Shown here piece after piece: positions 55,801 to 63,576 of a DNA stretch of 64,000 nt. A program made the position numbers and the translations under genes. The notes under the pieces were generated by a model, which made no database searches, was not told where the DNA came from, and was given only the letters and a program-made list of their open reading frames with translations. Numbering within the stretch: the stretch's first letter is position 1; each line of letters starts with the position of its first letter. The DNA is from Cydia pomonella (lineage: Eukaryota > Arthropoda > Insecta > Lepidoptera > Tortricidae). Where the stretch lies: NCBI RefSeq assembly GCF_033807575.1, contig NC_084728.1, positions 8,135,451 through 8,199,450 on the forward strand. The letters are read 5' to 3'.

Positions 55801-58800
55801 CACTTCGTCTAGCACTTGGATGCGTTCCACCTGGAAGTATCTCTTACCATTTCAATGTTCTGCGTGATGTGATGTGGGTTGTTCTGGAAGAGCTGCCGCT
55901 TGTGCAGGAGACAGTACACCATGTTGGGGTTGTGCTGCAGCTGGTGTGTCAGGCAGGAGTTCATTATTTCCAGCAGCATCCGGAGTACTTCGTCTAGAAC
56001 TTGGATGTGTTCCACCTGCAAGTGAAGACAACGTAATCACTTATAACATCTTATAAAACAAAGTCCTTCGCCGCGTCTGTCTGTTTGTATGTATGTTCGT
56101 GATAAACTCAAAAACTACTGAACGGATTTTTCTGCGGTTTTCACCTATCAATAGAGTGATACTTGAGAAAGGATTATGTGTATAATTTGATTAATTTGTT
56201 AAAGTTCATCCATGCCAACCCAAGTTTAATGTTTCTGGACTGGTTAATCCCATTTTTTTTATAAAGATCCTCGTAAATATTATACAGCCCAGTTTGAACA
56301 TTTAAGCCAAGTGGTCAAAAATATTTGCACCGATATTTTTAGTTAATTTATTTGTAATAAGTACTTACTATTTCTTCTGTTTTCTCCTCTGCGTGATGTG
56401 GTAATTCTAAATTATTAATATCGCCCCCTGAAAAAAAGTAACGGTGTTTAATCTATAGCATAGACATAATTATGATAAAAGAAATATACACATAGAACGG
56501 AACAAACACACGAGTATCAAATACACATAATTTCGGCAATATTGACAATTGTCGCTGTTTGCGGACTAATCAAAACTCAACGAGAAAGTACCTCAGGTAC
56601 CGTCGCGGCGGTACTTTCATAGGGTCATAAATTTTTCCGCTGTTTGCGTCTTTATTAATCTGAATTTTGTTAAAAATGTTACTCGTAGTAACCGTACCTC
56701 ACCATAGGGAGTTGCCACGCACATAACCACATATTTTGTGTGTATGTGATATCATGCATTCATGATTAGTTTCATCCACTTTAGTCAATTCGCAAAACTT
56801 ATGTACATACAAAGACAATTGATTGTAATAGAGAAGTAAAGTCTAAGAGAATAACGTGCCCGTTAGTTTTACATCCAAAACAGATGGCGCTGTACTGCGC
56901 TATATGTCTTCCATATACTTACTCTTTGTGTTTTGCGGTCACAGAATTGTCAAATGTCAACTTTTGACAATCATAGTTACCGCAAAATGCTTACCCGTCA
57001 AATTCGAAGCACAAAATTGACTTAGATTTTACACATCTTACTCAATCAATGTATCTTTGGTACATACATCTGGATCAGTCGGTGGGGTTATCAGTTTAAA
57101 TTCAATTTAAAAATATATCTTCGTGTTCTATGGTTCAAACAACATCAAAATATCCAATAATTAACTGATTCGTTTATTTCTCACTGGGGATATAGATATT
57201 TACCTTCTATTTCGTTACATAGCCTCGCTCTCCGTTTTGAGAGCGTTTCGAACAGCGACACCAACCTCTGCGCGACGTACGGGTGGAGGTTTCTGAACTC
57301 ACCTAAAACAAATAAATAAATATTTGGGGAAAATCTTACACGATCGAGCCTCAAACTAAATTTTTATCAAAGGGCTGTGATCCACGCTCCGAGTCGTATC
57401 CGGTGCAGGGGATTTCGTTGGCTATACAGCGTGGAAACGCTGCTAGTGTGATGGGAACCTTTGGGCCGGATGCGATTCGGGGCGGTCCTTTAAAAATACT
57501 TTATTGTAATAATTAATCGGCTTTGTAAACATCACGAACACATCGATCTGTTCTGTGATAGTTTTAATTCAATTCGCAAACTAATGAGCCAAGATTTCTC
57601 CAACTGTTAACACTTATGCAATTCCATCTTATTTATTTATCTTTTGTTCTTCTCGTTGAATGTTTAACTCAGTCTCCTGTCAAGCAACATAGTTTTAAGC
57701 ATAATAGTTATTATTAATTCTGCAATTTCGCACGCCATGTACTTTATGCAGTTTCTACCTGTGGAAACTTGTAATTGGCTTACTGTTTTTATTTCGAAAC
57801 CTATTTTGTTACATTAGCTGTAAGTTTTCCCAAGAAATAAAATAAAATAAAATAACATAAGGGAAAATGACGAAGCCTGTTGCGGATCGCTTTATTGTTT
57901 GTGTGTAACGACGACGCCTGTTGCTGATTTATGGTTGTACCCTCCTGGCACGAGCGCCCCCGCGCCGCGCGGGCAGCGCAGTGCTCGCCCCAGGCGGCGA
58001 GTCACCTCTGAAGCGCGCGCACGCCATTCCCAGCCAATTTCTCATAATTTCGTAGGTACGGTATTTTTTGCATTTTGAATAGAAACTGCCGTGAAAAAAA
58101 GATCGTATTTAATTTCAAATTGTGAACTTCGTAATAAACTAGTCAAAGTATTGGTGGAGTTCTTATTGTCCGCCTGGAAAATAGTGGCGACCGTGACAGG
58201 TCAGGATTCTCCTGACAAACCTGCGATGCGGATTTTAATTTGTCAATTAGTTTGTAATCATTATGGCGACAAAGTCAAAGTTATCTGCTGTTCACCAAAG
58301 TTATTGCATACAAGTTTCTAAAAAAATAAAAGCCTCGTGTCGCCCAAGGTACATCACAATGTATATTGCGTTTCAATGGAATTTTTGCCGAAGCAAAAAA
58401 CAATATAGAGTCAGCCCAAGATAAGTTGGCAGCGATTTTGAAAGTCCAGCCTGTGCAGGTGTTAAGTAAGCTCTGTGTACCAATGAATGTTCTTCAATGT
58501 CTGAATATACTTACAGCTCATATTAGCGATGGCGGCAAGGCAGTTGGTATGCAAGTATTTATCGCGAACGCGCGCCATATTGTACTGCAAAGCCCGGACT
58601 AGTACTAGAACCATCAGTCCGCCGAGTGAGACCTCTGATATCTGACGCTCTGTGTACCAGGGAATGTTTTTCAATGTCTGAAACAATAACACAGTATCAC
58701 ATATGGATCATCCTGTTTTTAACAAAATAAATGTAAATCACACATTTTTTTGTTTATGACTTTTATGAGGATACATGTAAAATACTAAACAAGCTAATAA

Positions 58801-61307
58801 AACAGTTTCGTGGAACGAGGTTGTAGCTGAACCTCGCGAACCTCTGCTTACAGTAAAAATCCTTCTCAATTTGTTACTAATTAATTTTATGATTCGCTGT
58901 ACTGTACTAAAACTATATGGATCTCCCTAGATTCGACACAAATAAATGATTGAAATTGAATTGAAATTGTTAGTTTAAACTTTTTATCAAATTTCAAATC
59001 TATATCATGTTTTGAGATTTTTTTATAATGATATAAAAAACGAGGAGCGAAACATATTTCATATAGTTCGCTCGCGATAAGAAAGAATGCAGTAAAATCA
59101 TAATTTTGCCTAACCAATCAAATCGTTCCTAACAAAGAACAAATAGGAACAAAAACGTGCCCCTTAATTTGACATCGAAAACAAAATGGCGCTGTACTGC
59201 GCCATATGTTTTACCGTCACTGAATTGTCAAACGTCAACTTTTGACAATCAGATTTACCGCAAAAAGTATGGAGCTGTACAGCGCCATCTCGTTTACCTG
59301 TCAAAGTCGAAGCACGACATTGTCTTAGATTATAGGGACCGTGCGCGTTGGAGGGTCTGCCATCTTGTGGCCTGAATCGGAACCATAAACATGTACATTT
59401 ACACGTCACGTGTTTTCTTGTGCATAGTAGGTTCTGCCATCTTGTGGGCTATACGGAACAATAAACCTCACATTTACGCCTCGCGTCAAAAATGTGACAG
59501 CTCCTGTGCTGCCTCCTACAGTTCATGCACGCTCCCTATACACATCTTACTCAATCAATGCTTTTGATTGCTAATTAGAAAGTCCTGTTCACAGTAACCA
59601 ATTGAAGGCATACTTTCTCAAGTTAAGAAAACGTAGTCTTAACGCGAACGCACTATAGACTGCAGAATTTACACCCAGGGATAAGTTCGCCTTTGTTGTA
59701 TTTAATTTACTCTGTAACTGTGTTTCTCGTGTTTTCATTTCTATGTATAATAATATATATATATAGGTAAAAAACTTAAGTAAGTCACCTGTTGTATGTA
59801 GTTGTGACGTGTTCGAATAGACATTTGTTTTGTTTGTGTGTGTCTTTTAAACATGTATTGTCTATTCGAACACGTCACAACTACATACAACAGGTGACTT
59901 ACTTAAGTTTTTTGCCTATACATACGTAAGATTTTCTAGTTAATTTATGATACTTACGATAAGATGCACATTCTTTATAAGAGCATCGTCTTCTGTCAAT
60001 ATTAGTAATACAATCAGCGACATGTATATGTGGTGCGAGTTGCTGTCTGGAGCGTTGTATAGCACTTGGAGTATGGGGACTATCTGCAAATATAACATAT
60101 TACATATAAATAAATAAATATTATAAGACTAAGTCCCACAGTAAGCTCAATAAGGCTTGTGTTGAGGGTACTTAGACAACGATATATATAATATATAAAT
60201 ATTTATAAATACTTAAATACATAGAAAACACCCATGACTTAGGAACAAATATTCATGCTCATCACACAAATACATGCCCTTACCAGGATTTGAACCCGGG
60301 ACCATCAGCTTCGTAGGCAGGGTCACTACCCACTAGGCCAAACCGGTCGTCATATATTACGATATAAAAGTCGATTGGTCGTCAACCAATGGTATAATGG
60401 GCGTTTCATCTACTACTTCTTCGCGTTATCCCGGCATTTTTGCCACGGCTCATGGGAGCCTGGGGTCCGCTTGACAACTAATCCCAAGATTTGGTGTAGG
60501 CACTAGTTTTTACGAAAGCGACCTTCCAACCCAGAGGGTAAACTAGGCTTTGTTGGGATTAGTCCGGTTTCCTCACGATGTTTCGTTCACCGAAAAGCGA
60601 CTGGTAAACATCAAATGATATTTCGTACATAAGTTCCGAAAAATTCATTGGTACGAGCCGGGGTTTGAACCAGCGACCTCCGGATTGCAAGTCGCACGCT
60701 CTTACCGGCAACAGAAATACATCATCTGTGAAAATTTCAACTGTCTAGCTATCACGGTTCATGAGTTACACCCAGACAGACAGACGGACGGACAGCGTAG
60801 TCTTAGTAATAGGATCCCGTTTTAACCATTGGGTGCGGAACTTAACTAATTTACTTTATAAATAGGTAAGTATGTAGTCAGACTATAATGTACATACTAT
60901 ACTTTCATTGTATTGCAATTTGATTGTTAGTTATAAGTTATTTTGCCAAAAGCTGGACTTTATGTTTGTAACTTTCATTCTGTGGGATAATGTATTCCTG
61001 GTACCCCGCGATACAGGCAAAGCCTAGTGCGGAGACCCTGCTACATTGAATTGAATTTTGAATTTCTGGAAATAAAGATTTATTTTATTTATTTATTTAA
61101 AAGTGTTGTACCTTATTCGCTGAATAACTAAATAAGAATAAGTTCCAAAGGAATAGACAAAGTAGACTTTTGTGCCAATCTTACCAAGTGTTCTATGTGT
61201 TCCACGTTGCTGACGTGCCGTTTGTAGGCTTTGCAGGAATGCAACATCAGGTATAGGAGTAGTGTAGAATGCTCGCAGCCCGCGGTGGCGCATAGGGCTT
61301 TGTGGAG
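52702..61307 (-). CDS. dym: Dymeclin, C-terminal half (8 exons, 5' part outside window)
   Basis: Dymeclin is a peripheral Golgi protein needed for normal Golgi organisation and traffic; its loss causes Dyggve-Melchior-Clausen dysplasia in humans. Exons on the minus strand: 61307-61185, 60083-59958, 58677-58515, 57302-57204, 56427-56369, 56015-55848, 54447-54322, 52845-52702. All have AG acceptors and GT donors, and the phases join without a shift to give about 335 residues. Family landmarks read directly: TLLLY, SHHIYMSLIVLLILTEDD, WYTERQISEVSLGGL, QYNMARVRDKYLHTNCLAA, LHPYVAQRLVSLF, LLEIMNSCLTHQLQHNPNMV, then KFPDLKFRYVEEERPEEFF and PYVWSLV near the C-terminus. The vertebrate protein is about 669 residues, so this is roughly the last half. 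The final residues after VYW are moth-specific and lack the acidic vertebrate tail. Introns are 0.35-1.5 kb and full of MITEs. Identification is by recollection of the family. Confidence 0.96.
52811..53083. repeat. 91-bp tandem repeat x3 carrying a splice acceptor
   Basis: Three units of 91 bp start at 52811, 52902 and 52993. Each holds a minus-strand CTCAG acceptor followed by the first codons of the dymeclin terminal exon (KFP-LKFR-VEE). In units 2 and 3 the frame continues into the repeat (NIEMFG) and stops at TAG. Use of either upstream acceptor would therefore replace the conserved C-terminus with a short tail. Confidence 0.9.
53093..53215. mobile_element. Foldback MITE (GGGTGGTATTCCAT) in the last dymeclin intron
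   Basis: GGGTGGTATTCCATCAGTCC pairs with GGACAGATGGAATACCACCC, and TCCAATGTG...TGCGTCTCAC with its complement. It starts about 10 bp from the 91-bp array. Confidence 0.9.
54055..54185. mobile_element. Degraded CAGTC-type MITE
   Basis: TACAGTCAGCATCAAAAGTA at the left and a weak TACTTTTGA on the right. Confidence 0.45.
54322..54447 (-). CDS. dym: Dymeclin exon g
   Basis: 126 bp, 42 codons, phase 0/0, CAG acceptor and GTAAG donor. It encodes VIGYFSTRL, then DLSVTEVLACIKKGAEQW and SSDRLK, in register with the family sequence before the KFP block. Confidence 0.95.
54618..54755 (-). pseudogene. LINE reverse-transcriptase C-terminus in a dymeclin intron
   Basis: Minus strand reads PTVYNKLPRNIVEAPNLTSF, KRRLKNWLIERPFYSYQEL and stop. 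The YN-LP--IV-A---FK--LK pattern marks the C-terminus of a CR1/jockey-like reverse transcriptase. Same orientation as the gene, 5' truncated. Confidence 0.75.
54842..54940 (+). repeat. GGGTTCCGTACC dispersed repeat fragment
   Basis: AGGGTTCCGTACCACAAAAG and CCGTCTGTCTGTCTGTC, a very common moth repeat. Related scraps near 60770-60840 and 62190-62270. Confidence 0.55.
55306..55654 (-). pseudogene. Decayed copy of dymeclin exon f (copy A), split by a MITE
   Basis: The exon start (acceptor, GTGGAA) is at 55657-55648. The body (DEVLSTLLDILNSCLTHQLQ) resumes at 55409 and runs to about 55306. Between them sits a 235-bp inverted-repeat element. The end of this copy is internally deleted, joining NPNM to a THNM-like remnant. 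Confidence 0.85.
55411..55645. mobile_element. MITE (TGTATCTTTAGGTATTTAAA) inserted in an exon-f pseudo-copy
   Basis: TGTATCTTTAGGTATTTAAA and the reverse complement end TTTAAATACCTAAAGATACA, with a second hairpin around CTACCCTCAACCGGCTTAAG. A second copy, reversed, lies at 62606-62840. Confidence 0.9.
55672..55830 (-). pseudogene. Decayed tandem copy of dymeclin exon f (copy B)
   Basis: Repeats exon f at a 176-bp period, including its acceptor and a GTAAAAG donor, with 17 bp between the intact exon and this copy. The length is 159 bp, still a multiple of three, but several codons are lost and CTG is followed by an in-frame TAG where the intact exon has CAG. Inclusion would truncate the protein. 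Confidence 0.88.
55848..56015 (-). CDS. dym: Dymeclin exon f (intact copy of a triplicated exon)
   Basis: 168 bp, 56 codons, phase 0/0, CAG acceptor and GTAAG donor. It encodes VEHIQVLDEVLRMLLEIMNS, then QLQHNPNMVYCLLHKRQLF and QNIEM. Two degraded copies of the same exon follow immediately downstream. Only this copy keeps an open frame of normal length. Confidence 0.96.
56045..56240 (+). repeat. Common dispersed repeat (GTCTGTCTGTTTG ... ACTACTGAACGGAT)
   Basis: GATAAACTCAAAAACTACTG and AACGGATTTTTCTGCGGTTT are familiar from many moth loci. In the intron between exons e and f. Confidence 0.5.
56369..56427 (-). CDS. dym: Dymeclin micro-exon e
   Basis: 59 bp between a T-rich TTTCAG acceptor and GTAAGT donor. 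It encodes about 20 residues, GGDINNLELPHHAEEKTEEI, matching the variable linker of the family. The call rests on exact phase with both neighbours. Confidence 0.85.
56842..57027. mobile_element. MITE (AATTTGACA / GGCGCTGTACTG family), copy 3
   Basis: Has both ends: TAACGTGCC...GATGGCGCTGTACTGCGC and CCGTCAAATTCGAAGCAC. In the intron between exons d and e. Confidence 0.75.
57204..57302 (-). CDS. dym: Dymeclin exon d
   Basis: 99 bp with a TTTTAG acceptor and GTAAAT donor. It encodes EFRNLHPYVAQRLVSLFETL and a basic tail. It ends one base into a glycine codon that the next exon completes. Confidence 0.94.
57870..58400. other. GC-rich patch and unassigned frame in a dymeclin intron
   Basis: 57950-58020 is strongly GC-rich (GCCCCCGCGCCGCGCGGGCA). 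A 76-codon frame at 58091-58321 follows on the opposite strand to the gene. It is likely retroelement-derived, but no domain was recognised. Confidence 0.3.
58466..58509 (-). repeat. 30-bp partial copy of dymeclin exon c with acceptor
   Basis: Minus strand: TATTCAG, then codons TLKNIHWYTE, then stop within a few codons. It matches the start of exon c with a few differences and lies immediately past that exon's donor. Confidence 0.8.
58515..58677 (-). CDS. dym: Dymeclin exon c
   Basis: 163 bp, starting in phase 0 after TTTCAG and ending one base into a codon. The split codon TGT is completed by the next exon. It encodes IPWYTERQISEVSLGGL and MARVRDKYLHTNCLAAIANM, the most conserved stretch of the family. 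A 30-bp copy of its start follows about 8 bp past the donor (see repeat at 58466-58509). Confidence 0.96.
59147..59331. mobile_element. MITE (AATTTGACA / GGCGCTGTACTG family), copy 4
   Basis: AATTTGACATCGAAAACAAA and ATGGCGCTGTACTGCGCC pair with GTACAGCGCCATCTCGTTTA and CCTGTCAAAGTCGAAGCACG. Confidence 0.85.
59331..59540. mobile_element. TA-flanked MITE (AGGGACCGTGCGCGTT), copy 1
   Basis: Ends TAGGGACCGTGC and GCACGCTCCCTA. The interior has two CTGCCATCTTGTGG motifs and CGTCACGTGTTTTCTTGTGC. Almost identical to 61741-61947. It abuts the previous MITE directly. Confidence 0.88.
59762..59920. mobile_element. Near-perfect foldback MITE, ~62-bp arms, next to a dymeclin donor
   Basis: TATAGGTAAAAAACTTAAGT, AAGTCACCTGTTGTATGTAG and TTGTGACGTGTTCGAATAGA are repeated in reverse complement with a single mismatch (GGTAAA versus GGCAAA). 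The loop is about 35 bp. Confidence 0.95.
59958..60083 (-). CDS. dym: Dymeclin exon b
   Basis: 126 bp, 42 codons, phase 0/0, between a TGCAG acceptor and a GTAAG donor. It encodes IVPILQVLYN and the strongly conserved HHIYMSLIVLLILTEDD. A nearly perfect foldback MITE ends only about 37 bp downstream of the donor. Confidence 0.95.
60106..60350 (-). mobile_element. tRNA-derived SINE, copy 5
   Basis: Nearly identical to the copy at 50439-50708, including GATATATATAATATATAAAT and GGATTTGAACCCGGGACCAT. In the intron between exons a and b. Confidence 0.88.
60413..60716 (-). mobile_element. tRNA-headed SINE, second family, full-length copy
   Basis: The minus-strand head GACTTGCAATCCGGAGGTCG and CTGGTTCAAACCCCGGCTCG is tRNA-like with a B box. 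The body holds TTCGGTGAACGAAACATCGT and CGCTTTCGTAAAAACTAGTG. Confidence 0.85.
61185..61307 (-). CDS. dym: Dymeclin exon a (first exon seen)
   Basis: 123 bp, 41 codons, phase 0 at both ends. It begins LHKALC after a CCCAG acceptor at 61310-61308 and ends HIEHL before GTAAG. It contains the conserved TLLLYLMLH segment. The preceding coding exon, expected to encode the leucine-rich segment before it, was not found between here and the window end. Confidence 0.93.
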
Positions 61308-61386
61308 CTGGGAAACAGACTTGGCATTGGGATACGATAAAAAAAAAAATATGAACAACTATATAACAAGTAAATAATAATAATAA

Positions 61387-61683
61387 TTCAGCCTATACAC
61401 GTCCCACTGCTGGGCACAGGCCTCCTCTCATGCGCGAGAGGGCTCGGGCTATAGTCCCCACGCTAGCCCAATGCGGATTGGGGACTTCACATACACCTTT
61501 GAATTTCTTCGCAGATGTATGCAGGTTTCCTCACGATGTTTTCCTTCACCGAAAAGCTAGTGGTAAATATCAAATGATATTTCGTACATAAGTTCCGAAA
61601 AACTCATTGGTACGAGCCAGGATTTGAACCCACGACCTCCGGATTGAAAGTCGGACGTCATATCCACTCGGCCACCACCGCTT
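61387..61683 (-). mobile_element. tRNA-headed SINE, third subtype
   Basis: The minus-strand head GCGGTGGTGGCCGAGTGGAT (A box) and GTGGGTTCAAATCCTGGCTC (B box). The 3' part contains the common GAGGCCTGTGCCCAGCAGTG end and a TTATTATTA tail. Confidence 0.88.
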
Positions 61684-61740
61684 ACAACAACGCTTACGCT
61701 TTTTCTTTATATAACAAGTATAAAGAAAAATATGTCCTAA

Positions 61741-61947
61741 TAGGGACCGTGCGCGTTGGAGGGTCTGCCATCTTGTGGCCTGAATCGAAACCATATACAT
61801 GCACATTTACACGTCACGTGTTTTCTTGTGCATAGTAGGTTCTGCCATCTTGTGGGCTACATCGGAACAATAAACATCACATTTACGCCTCGCGCCAAAT
61901 CTGACGGCTCCTGTGCTGCCTCCTACAGTTCATGCACGCTCCCTATA
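61741..61947. mobile_element. TA-flanked MITE (AGGGACCGTGCGCGTT), copy 2
   Basis: 207 bp, nearly identical to 59331-59540 in the same orientation. Confidence 0.88.
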
Positions 61948-61993
61948 GCATATTACGCAAAACTCTGCGTAGAGGGCGCATCTAACACATACT

Positions 61994-62115
61994 GAGGGCC
62001 TACCGCGAAACACGAAAATCGAAGTTTCGTTATCTGCCACTCTATCACTCTTGTATATTCGAGCGATAAAGACAGATAACGACATTTTTTATTTTCGCTT
62101 TTCGCGGTAGGCCTC
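61994..62115. mobile_element. Foldback MITE (GGGCCTACCGCG family), copy 3
   Basis: GAGGGCCTACCGCGAAACAC at the left and TTTTCGCGGTAGGCCTC at the right, with TATCTGCCACTCTATCACTC inside. Confidence 0.85.
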
Positions 62116-62605
62116 TGTAAACAAACCGTCTTGATGCGTCAATGTCATGGTGAAAACTTGTCAAATAGTTTCGGAAAAAAGTGGCGGTGACATAATCGGA
62201 CAGACACACGGACATGACGAATCTATAAGGGTTCCGTTTTTTGCCATTTGGCTACGGAACCCTAAAAACTGTTTAAGGCAAAGTATATTTAAGTTTAGGA
62301 TATGTGATAGTGCTGCTCTCTGGCGGCAGAACATTGCAGTAATACTCCCTATTGGAAAACGTTTTCTCCAATTTCTTTCACAGAAATGCCCCTATCTCAA
62401 AATGTCCCGTCTACGAAATCGTTGCTGTATAAAAAGATACGTTTTAAAAGTCAAATTAAAGTTTAAGAGGGGTAATTGTAAGAATGGCGCATTATGCAGA
62501 CGGGCCGTTTCAGGAGAGGGTCATCTCGAACAAGAATCTCCAAAAAATATTAAATTTAATTTCCACTAACCAAATTGGCCGAGTATTTGAGACCTTGATT
62601 TATAG
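62116..62605. other. Repeat scrap and unassigned 140-codon frame
   Basis: 62190-62270 contains the GGGTTCCGTTTTTTGCCATT and ACGGAACCCTAAAA ends of a common repeat. The frame 62147-62569 crosses it and has no domain. Confidence 0.4.
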
Positions 62606-62840
62606 TCTGTATCTTTAGGTATTACAATAAAAGTAAACAAAATCTACCATCAAATGGCTTCTTAAGCCAGTTGAGGGTAGATAAAAACCTTACATGATCA
62701 AATTTAATGTAGGTTAAAGTCAGGTCGTTCAGTCACAGATCCAGGTGGTTTCATATTTGGTTAACCAATAAATGTTATAACTACCCGAAAATGTACAAAT
62801 TTCTTCGTTTACTTTTATTTAAATACCTAAAGATACAGAG
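62606..62840. mobile_element. MITE (CTGTATCTTTAGG), copy 2, with TTATAG flanks
   Basis: Reverse-oriented copy of the element at 55411-55645. TTATAG lies on both sides (62600-62605, 62841-62846), a likely target duplication. Confidence 0.85.
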
Positions 62841-62935
62841 TTATAGAGAAAGAACATTTTGCGAAATTAACAAAGAATAATTTAGCGATTGTGTCATCTG
62901 CCTTAGACATATTCTGGGTAAGTCTATATTTACCG

Positions 62936-63020
62936 CGGCCATGTCTATTCGGGGCGGCGTCATCTCGGGCCCCGAACCTTTTTCCGGTTCCTTCTGTGGT
63001 GTCGTAGCCGTATCTACAAA
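62936..63020 (-). CDS. Possible small coding exon of unknown gene (candidate)
   Basis: Minus strand: TTTTGTAG acceptor, then DTATTPQKEPEKGSGPEMTP plus PRIDMAA, then a GTAAAT donor. Higher GC than its surroundings and non-repetitive here. It could be a variable-linker exon of dymeclin, but the leucine-rich exon that should follow it was not found before exon a, so the link is unproven. Confidence 0.25.
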
Positions 63021-63042
63021 ATTAAACATATATAATGAACTT

Positions 63043-63305
63043 TTGACGACTGGTCTGGCCTCGTGGGTAGTGACCCTGCCTCTGAAGCCGATGGTCCCGG
63101 GTTCAAATCCTGGTAGGGGCATTTATTCGTGTGATGAGCATGGATATTTGTTCCTGAGTCATGGGTGTTTTCTATGTATTTCAGTATTTATATATTATAT
63201 ATATATCGTTGTCTAAGTACCCTCAACACGAGCCTTATTGAGCTTACTGTGGGACTTAGTCAATTAGTGTAATAATGTCCTATAATATTTATTTATTTAT
63301 TATTT
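63043..63305 (+). mobile_element. tRNA-derived SINE, copy 6
   Basis: GACGACTGGTCTGGCCTCGT head, GGGTTCAAATCC B box, shared body and ATTTATTTATTATTT tail. Confidence 0.88.
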
Positions 63306-63322
63306 ATAATATTTTTTTTTAT

Positions 63323-63450
63323 ACTACGTCGGTGGCAAACAAGCATACGGCCTGCCTGATGGTAAGCAGTCTCCGTAGCCTATGTACACCTGCAACTCCA
63401 GAGGAGTTACATGCGCGTTGCCGACCCTAACTCCACCCCCCTCGTTGAGC
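63323..63450 (+). mobile_element. Lep1/Helitron-like repeat, copy 3
   Basis: ACTACGTCGGTGGCAAACAA, GCATACGGCCTGCCTGATGG and GTTGCCGACCCTAACTCCAC. The fullest of the three copies. Confidence 0.7.
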
Positions 63451-63576
63451 TCTATAATATATGTGTAGAAGATTGACAATTTCCATACTACGATAAAAAA
63501 AATCTACGATTTCAACTCACGTGTTTTTAGTCACTCGCGCGACATGTTTTGGAGAGCCTAGGTCTCGTTTCTCAAG

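Noticed and set aside
55874..56056. Plus-strand frame over dymeclin exon f, and similar shadows at 54206, 58366 and 61128
   Set aside because: Antisense or extended shadows of the dymeclin exons.
62147..62569. 140-codon frame
   Set aside because: Begins in a common dispersed repeat, has no domain, and shows no splice or codon evidence.
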